From assembly GCA_911728435.2 (NCBI GenBank), contig OU452198.1, positions 31,649,902 through 31,713,901 of the forward strand: 64,000 nucleotides of DNA, in the 5' to 3' direction. This document shows positions 62,737-64,000 of the stretch, in pieces. How positions within the stretch are numbered: the first letter of the stretch is position 1; the number at the start of each line of letters is the position of its first letter. The notes under the pieces were generated by a model. The model was not told where the DNA came from. It searched no databases and saw nothing but the letters and a program-made list of their open reading frames with translations. This DNA comes from Apoderus coryli. Taxonomy: Eukaryota > Arthropoda > Insecta > Coleoptera > Attelabidae. A program made the position numbers and the translations under genes.

Positions 62737-64000
62737 TCACACTGACATCTCCTTTTTATCTGCTGCCACCTTTTGTTCTAAGACAATTGCAGCAGATTTG
62801 ACACTACTAGTTGTTGATGACGTCACTTCCTTACTACCGCTCCCTACTACTGCTGGCGCAGTCACAGAAGTACCAGCAGGCGTAGTAGGCTTTGGTGACG
62901 AACTTTGTTCCTTTTTGTCAACATTATTCGTATTCGTAGTCGATGACGTTACTCCATGTTGCGAACTGTTATTGTTATTATTCGCTGACGATAGTCTGAT
63001 CTGTTGTTGTCTATTCATCAATAAACTTGGGTTCGGTATGTTGCGGATATTCTGATTTTGGCAATTCGGTCGAACAGCGCGACTCTGCGAATTGCCCGGT
63101 CGAAATTTTTGAATCTCGTTCAATTTCGGTGGAATACGGTGCAATGGTGGCGTGGGTTTCGTAACACCATGCAGCTGTGTTGCCATTTTGATTGTTTGCA
63201 AGTTTGGCAACTGTGGTAACGACTTGTGTTGCATAGTAGGAGGTGTTGTTGTGGCAACACTGTTTGTTGATGTTAGTTTGTTTAACGTTGAATGCTCCGT
63301 CGCTACCTTTGATAACATTTGTAAGTTGGATAATTGCACATTGTTCTTGTCGTTATTATTCAGCACTTTATGATTAAAACCGTTTGTTTTTGTTGTTTCA
63401 GGCTTGTTTAATAACACGCGTTTAGGAGAATGTTCCGGTGATTTTCTAGATAAATCTAACGCGCCAATATTGTCACAACGATCCGGCAGCTTGGGTATAA
63501 TGCTAATGCCTGATTTATTCGCTTTTTTTATACGCTCTAGTGGTATCGTAGCTGGCGGTGGCCGTTTGGCTTTTGTTTCCGTCGCTACCGCTTTTATTGG
63601 TTGTATTTGCTTTGTTGATTGCGGACTTGGATTTATTAGTGTTATCTCTAAACTAGGTCGCTTGTCCTGAATCATACAATCGCTTTCTTCAGCTTTTCGC
63701 TTAACACCTTGTTCTACTTTACTCACGGTGAACCCTGGAGGATAATGTGGCGTCACAACTTTCGGTTTTTCATTGGTAAACGTCACGATTTTCTTCTCTA
63801 CAACAGCAACTGGAGTGCGGTTGCTGCTAGGCGACTTCGCTTCCACAGTACACCGTTCCTGTAGTTTAGCTATTTTTCGATCCAAAACCTTATTATTTGT
63901 ATTAATACTCATTGGATTGGCGGCCGGTATTGTTTTAATTAGATTCTTGTTGTTTTCCATTTTGTTCTGGTTGATTTTCTCAATCTTGTGGTATTTTTCG
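62737..64000 (-). CDS. Last exon of an unidentified disordered nuclear-type protein (partial)
   Basis: The frame is open from the window edge (at least 13 codons before the first Met at 63960) to a stop at 62737, so the 420 or so codons seen are the 3' part of a larger gene. The product is low in hydrophobic residues and rich in Lys, Asn, Pro, Ser and Thr. It has basic stretches (GVKRKAEES, QDKRPSLEITL, KAKRPPPATIPLERIKKANK), a GALDLSRKS motif resembling CtBP-binding PxDLS, and an NNNNNSSQ run. Ser/Thr-rich repeats close it. No folded domain is visible. Composition suggests a chromatin or transcription protein; the C-terminal region of a Psc/Su(z)2-type Polycomb protein is a possibility I cannot support from motif evidence. 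Confidence 0.8.
   Translation of the reverse strand, partial: EKYHKIEKINQNKMENNKNLIKTIPAANPMSINTNNKVLDRKIAKLQERCTVEAKSPSSNRTPVAVVEKKIVTFTNEKPKVVTPHYPPGFTVSKVEQGVKRKAEESDCMIQDKRPSLEITLINPSPQSTKQIQPIKAVATETKAKRPPPATIPLERIKKANKSGISIIPKLPDRCDNIGALDLSRKSPEHSPKRVLLNKPETTKTNGFNHKVLNNNDKNNVQLSNLQMLSKVATEHSTLNKLTSTNSVATTTPPTMQHKSLPQLPNLQTIKMATQLHGVTKPTPPLHRIPPKLNEIQKFRPGNSQSRAVRPNCQNQNIRNIPNPSLLMNRQQQIRLSSANNNNNSSQHGVTSSTTNTNNVDKKEQSSSPKPTTPAGTSVTAPAVVGSGSKEVTSSTTSSVKSAAIVLEQKVAADKKEMSV

Noticed and set aside
62798..63670. Plus-strand frames opposite the right-edge exon
   Set aside because: They are antisense shadows; the minus strand has one long frame with plausible nuclear-protein composition.

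Overview
This window is nuclear DNA of an insect. It is AT-rich, has short GT-AG exons separated by transposon-filled introns, a eukaryotic tRNA-Asp, and animal retroelements and DNA transposons throughout. The frequent ends of the form CAGGGTG...CACCCTG at TA sites, the R1-like and Penelope-like retroelements and the small SINEs would fit a large-genome insect, perhaps a beetle. The order is a guess, not something the sequence proves.

Region 1 (about 1.0-16.7 kb) holds one complete conserved gene on the minus strand. It encodes the U5 snRNP GTPase EFTUD2/Snu114 in 15 coding exons joining to 969 codons plus stop, with every junction in frame. Its introns contain two copies of a tRNA-derived SINE, two Tigger/pogo fragments, a hAT element inserted in a ~180-bp tandem repeat, an R1-like LINE, other LINE tails and a large hairpin.

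Region 2 (16.7-30 kb) has a THAP-domain gene fragment, a 4.8-kb composite element with other elements nested in it, a tRNA-Asp(GUC) gene, and a complete mariner-like transposon with 366-bp terminal inverted repeats (TIRs) and an open 357-residue DD41D transposase.

Region 3 (30-47 kb) starts with a small two-exon SAM-domain gene and a hAT MITE. A TA-flanked 10.9-kb block follows, probably an old DD41D element. It has been filled by a BEL/Pao gag relic, a hAT MITE that itself contains a 5S-rRNA-derived SINE, a LINE, a second DD41D element with ~978-bp TIRs, and a Penelope-like element. Target-site duplications order the insertions.

Region 4 (47.5-57 kb) is bounded by a ~350-bp inverted repeat 9.4 kb apart. 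It contains a decayed IS630/Tc1-like transposase, an RNase H-bearing LINE, a BED-finger hAT relic and a third DD41D element with 510-bp TIRs. Region 5 (57-62.6 kb) is a MITE field. The window ends in the last exon of an unidentified nuclear-type, low-complexity protein on the minus strand that runs off the edge.

Only EFTUD2, tRNA-Asp, the SAM gene, possibly the THAP gene, and the 62.7-64.0 kb exon look like host genes. The clearest unusual system is a set of four DD41D mariner-like transposases in 30 kb. In the three well-bounded elements the TIRs have grown to 366, 510 and ~978 bp, and in one case they contain copies of the transposase coding ends.
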